A stretch of DNA of 64,000 bases, taken from positions 3,580,594 through 3,644,593 of the forward strand of contig NZ_CP022584.1 of the NCBI RefSeq assembly GCF_002240225.1, written 5' to 3'. Position numbers and translations under genes: made by a program. The notes under the pieces were generated by a model. The model was given only the letters and a program-made list of their open reading frames with translations. It was not told the origin of the DNA and did not search any database. Shown here one piece after another: positions 62,392-64,000 of the stretch; position 1 is the stretch's first letter, and each line of letters starts with the position of its first letter. Origin of the DNA: Paenibacillus physcomitrellae (lineage in GTDB: Bacteria; Bacillota; Bacilli; Paenibacillales; Paenibacillaceae).

Positions 62392-62492
62392 AATGAGTTA
62401 TACTCAGGTCAGAATAAGTAAGAGCCGTGCGCGAACACGGCTCCAAAGTATAATAACTGCATAAAGAGCAGTCGGCCACACTAGTTAGGTCG

Positions 62493-62529
62493 CAGAATAG
62501 ACCGTTTCCTTAGGCAGGGCGGTCTATTT
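62493..62529 (-). terminator. Terminator of the cassette 10 toxin gene
   Basis: On the minus strand AAATAGACCG pairs with CGGTCTATTC right after the stop codon at 62524. Confidence 0.65.
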
Positions 62530-62607
62530 CTTTTTCATGTAGGTAAGCAATGCCAGAATGAACATGCCGAACATGAACATTAAGGAAAGTGCATCTTTGA
62601 CCTCCAT
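62524..62607 (-). CDS. Cassette 10: small holin-like type I toxin (reverse orientation)
   Basis: 27 residues: MEVKDALSLMFMFGMFILA then LLTYMKKK. It shares MEVKDAL, the hydrophobic core and the basic end with the toxins at 57544 and 61222. RBS AAGGGAGGTGATGCCC. It is the only cassette gene on the minus strand, and its sequence outside the coding region differs from the other two, so it is a separate acquisition. Confidence 0.75.
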   Translation of the reverse strand: MEVKDALSLMFMFGMFILALLTYMKKK

Positions 62608-62764
62608 GGGCATCACCTCCCTTCAGGGAGATTAGCCGACCGCCCTTATAGCCGTATATTGCACTAGAAAATTATAACATATATGACATAATTAAATACC
62701 GTTAAAATACTATATTTATCTAGAATACATAGGAAACAAAGCCGTATATGAGAATGTAAACTCA

Positions 62765-62857
62765 CAGGCGTAAATTCAGACAACACACGACCCGGTCTAA
62801 GATAAGAGCTATCTAAGGCCGGGGCGTGTCATAGATGCGGGAACGTTAACGTTATGT
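62765..62857 (+). repeat. attC-like site 10 (right half only)
   Basis: Retains CAGACAAC, the long stem CACGACCCGG(T)CTAAG/(CTTAG)-type and AACGTTAACGTTATGT; the left box and the TATTCACG arm are missing. The internal stem loop closely matches site 1. Right box GTTATGT at 62851. Confidence 0.5.
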
Positions 62858-62969
62858 GAAACCTCCGAAGAGCTGATAGAATGCGTTCTCAGAGGAGCAG
62901 TATGCAATCAATAATCAGATATAGTTAGGATTCCGAATGGAATGAGTATCTTTTTTAGGAGGCTACCGC

Positions 62970-63449
62970 ATGTTAAAACTATTCGAATATAACTGGCAAG
63001 TTCGCAGGGATTGGTTTAATTGGTGTGGAACTGTAAGGGAAGAAGAATTATTGAACCAACGCACTGGCGGTATTGGGTCCATTCTCCCCACGTTGTATCA
63101 CATAGTGGCAGTCGAGTATGGCTGGATATGTGGTGGAATACAAGAAAAAGCGATTAATATCCCACAATTCAAGGAAGTGGCAAGCTTAAAGAAGTTAAAA
63201 GACTTTTCCGCCCGTTGCCACGAGGAACTAGCTCCATTTGTTTATGGTTGGAATGACAGTCTAGAAGAATGCATTATGATTGATATTACGGATGAAGGGG
63301 ACAGGGAGCCCCATAAATACGGCGAAGTGATGCGGCATGTGATCGCCCACGAGATCCATCACATCGGTCAATTATCTATATGGTCAAGGGAAATTGGCGT
63401 GAAGCCGGTTACTGCAAATTTGATCGGCAGAGGGTTATTTGATAATTAG
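62970..63449 (+). CDS. Cassette 11: DinB-family protein
   Basis: 159 residues. Four-helix DinB/YfiT-like layout; metal ligands expected at YHIVAVEYGW (His) and HVIAHEIHHIGQ (His-x3-His type). DinB-superfamily members act as thiol-dependent transferases or resistance proteins. RBS AGGAGGCT before ATG. The cassette ends (GTTATGTGA at start, TCGCATAAC at end) are inverse at eight of nine positions. Confidence 0.85.
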   Translation: MLKLFEYNWQVRRDWFNWCGTVREEELLNQRTGGIGSILPTLYHIVAVEYGWICGGIQEKAINIPQFKEVASLKKLKDFSARCHEELAPFVYGWNDSLEECIMIDITDEGDREPHKYGEVMRHVIAHEIHHIGQLSIWSREIGVKPVTANLIGRGLFDN

Positions 63450-63474
63450 TAGGTTCGATGAAGTCGGAAGAATC

Positions 63475-63605
63475 GCATAACAACGTATTGACGCATCGGG
63501 ACATTCGTCCCTCGGTCCGGCAGAAGTTAGGGGTATTAGCAATGAAACATACAATCCTAACCTTTATACGAGATCTTGTAGTCAATACATTACATCATAT
63601 AAACA
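63475..63605 (+). repeat. attC-like site 11 (atypical)
   Basis: GCATAAC (63475) ... GTATTGACG / GTCAATAC arms (63485-63493, 63591-63598) ... ATTACAT in place of the right box. Different arm sequence but the same geometry; internal GTTAGG/CCTAAC stem. Confidence 0.5.
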
Positions 63606-63619
63606 AAGGAGAATTGAAA

Positions 63620-64000
63620 ATGAGAAAACTCGTTCTATTTCTGCACGCATCACTTGACGGTTTTGTAGAAGGGCCGAACGGTGAAATGGACATTGGCTGG
63701 GTTTCCTACGATGCTGATTTAGAGAAACACGCGAAAGAAATTCTCAGTACTGCCGACACTGTCATTTGGGGACGTGGAACTTATCAGATGATGCATAGTT
63801 ACTGGCCATCTGTGCCTTCGAACCCATCAGCTTCGCAATATGAACGGAATCATGCCGAGTGGATCGAAAAGACAGCCAAAATCGTATTTTCCACGACGCT
63901 GGAGAATGTCGAATGGAACAATTCCAGACTGGTAAAGGAAGATGTTGAGAAAGAGATCAGGAACCTCAAACAACAGCCAGGCAAGGATATAGTCATCCTC
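63620..64000 (+). CDS. Cassette 12: dihydrofolate reductase-like (RibD C-terminal domain) protein, partial
   Basis: The first 127 residues are in the window and the gene runs past the end. RKLVLFLHASLDGFVEGPNGEMDIGW and DTVIWGRGTYQMMHSYWPSVPS match the RibD_C/DHFR-like family (NADPH-dependent reductases, often annotated dihydrofolate reductase family). RBS AAAGGAGAA. The fold is that of trimethoprim-resistance-like enzymes, but this group usually is not a true DHFR. Confidence 0.85.
   Translation, partial: MRKLVLFLHASLDGFVEGPNGEMDIGWVSYDADLEKHAKEILSTADTVIWGRGTYQMMHSYWPSVPSNPSASQYERNHAEWIEKTAKIVFSTTLENVEWNNSRLVKEDVEKEIRNLKQQPGKDIVIL

Noticed and set aside
62765..62857. Intact attC-like site 10
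   Set aside because: The left box and left arm are absent; only the right half can be supported, so it is reported as partial.
55636..63605. Structured sites as group II introns or riboswitches
   Set aside because: They are too short for group II introns, lack domain V-like sequence, and each is placed after a gene rather than before it. Box swapping between unit ends fits cassette recombination better.
55636..63605. Structured sites as insertion-sequence ends or MITEs
   Set aside because: No target-site duplications or transposase; the sites vary in internal length while keeping boxes and arms, and unit boundaries fall inside the right box rather than outside a repeat.

Overview
The window is chromosomal DNA from a Bacillota bacterium, most likely Paenibacillus or a close relative. 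Supporting signs are strong AGGAGG-type ribosome binding sites, a T-box leader before proS, a TPP riboswitch, CsoR/CopZ, YcnJ/YcnI, YdjO, MocR, a WGxxGxxG-anchor protein, NrdDG, and ABC importers that rely on shared ATPases. The first 55 kb is ordinary, moderately GC-rich chromosome. The last 8.7 kb is very different: AT-rich single genes separated by GC-rich, highly structured spacers. Layout: 0.3-3.8 kb is a copper locus (ycnJ-ycnI facing csoR-copZ). 4-8.5 kb is a TPP-riboswitch-controlled thiamine-precursor ABC importer (binding protein, thiamine-binding protein, permease, ATPase), interrupted by a 213-bp terminal-inverted-repeat element and by one AT-rich foreign-looking ORF, and followed by a TatD hydrolase. 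9.4-14.7 kb holds an FhuF-like Fe-S protein, DUF2062, a nitroreductase, a cold-shock pair (csp, ydjO), ccdC and a lactonase. 15-18.5 kb is a sulfate importer lacking its ATPase. 18.6-31 kb holds membrane proteins (DUF421, TSUP+DUF1634), nnr, T-box-proS, SDR and S9 peptidase genes and an AIM24-like gene. 31-35.5 kb holds a TetR regulator, nrdDG behind tandem NrdR boxes, a second thiamine-binding-family protein and tRNA-Thr. 37-44 kb holds dipeptide-type permeases, a MocR regulator and a Fur-controlled siderophore importer. 44.6-53.4 kb holds an MFS exporter with a TrmB-type regulator, a copper-type operator before a YdhK lipoprotein, a TetR/SDR pair, a gene behind two perfect LexA boxes, and a cre-preceded sugar ABC operon. 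From about 55.3 kb to the window end (and evidently beyond) lies the main discovery: an array that looks like an integron gene-cassette array, which is unexpected in this lineage as far as I know. At least eleven attC-like sites (about 115-175 nt) separate one- or two-gene cassettes nearly all read in one direction. Each site begins with an RYYYAAC-type box ending in TAAC, is closed by a stem with arms TATTCACG and CGTGAATA, and ends with GTTRRRY-like boxes in the context AACGTTA. In nearly every intact cassette the box at its 3' end is the reverse complement of the GTT box at its own 5' start, as expected if cassettes circularise and insert at G/TT. Cassette genes are a DUF3139-like protein, a DUF3800 protein, NUDIX, an Mrr-like nuclease, a two-gene membrane cassette, a VOC protein, a DinB protein, a dihydrofolate-reductase-like protein, and three copies (one frameshifted, one reversed) of a very small holin-like type I toxin. 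No recombinase is visible in the window. The left edge at 55.29-55.37 kb carries three spaced GTTA boxes and could be the attachment end of the array.
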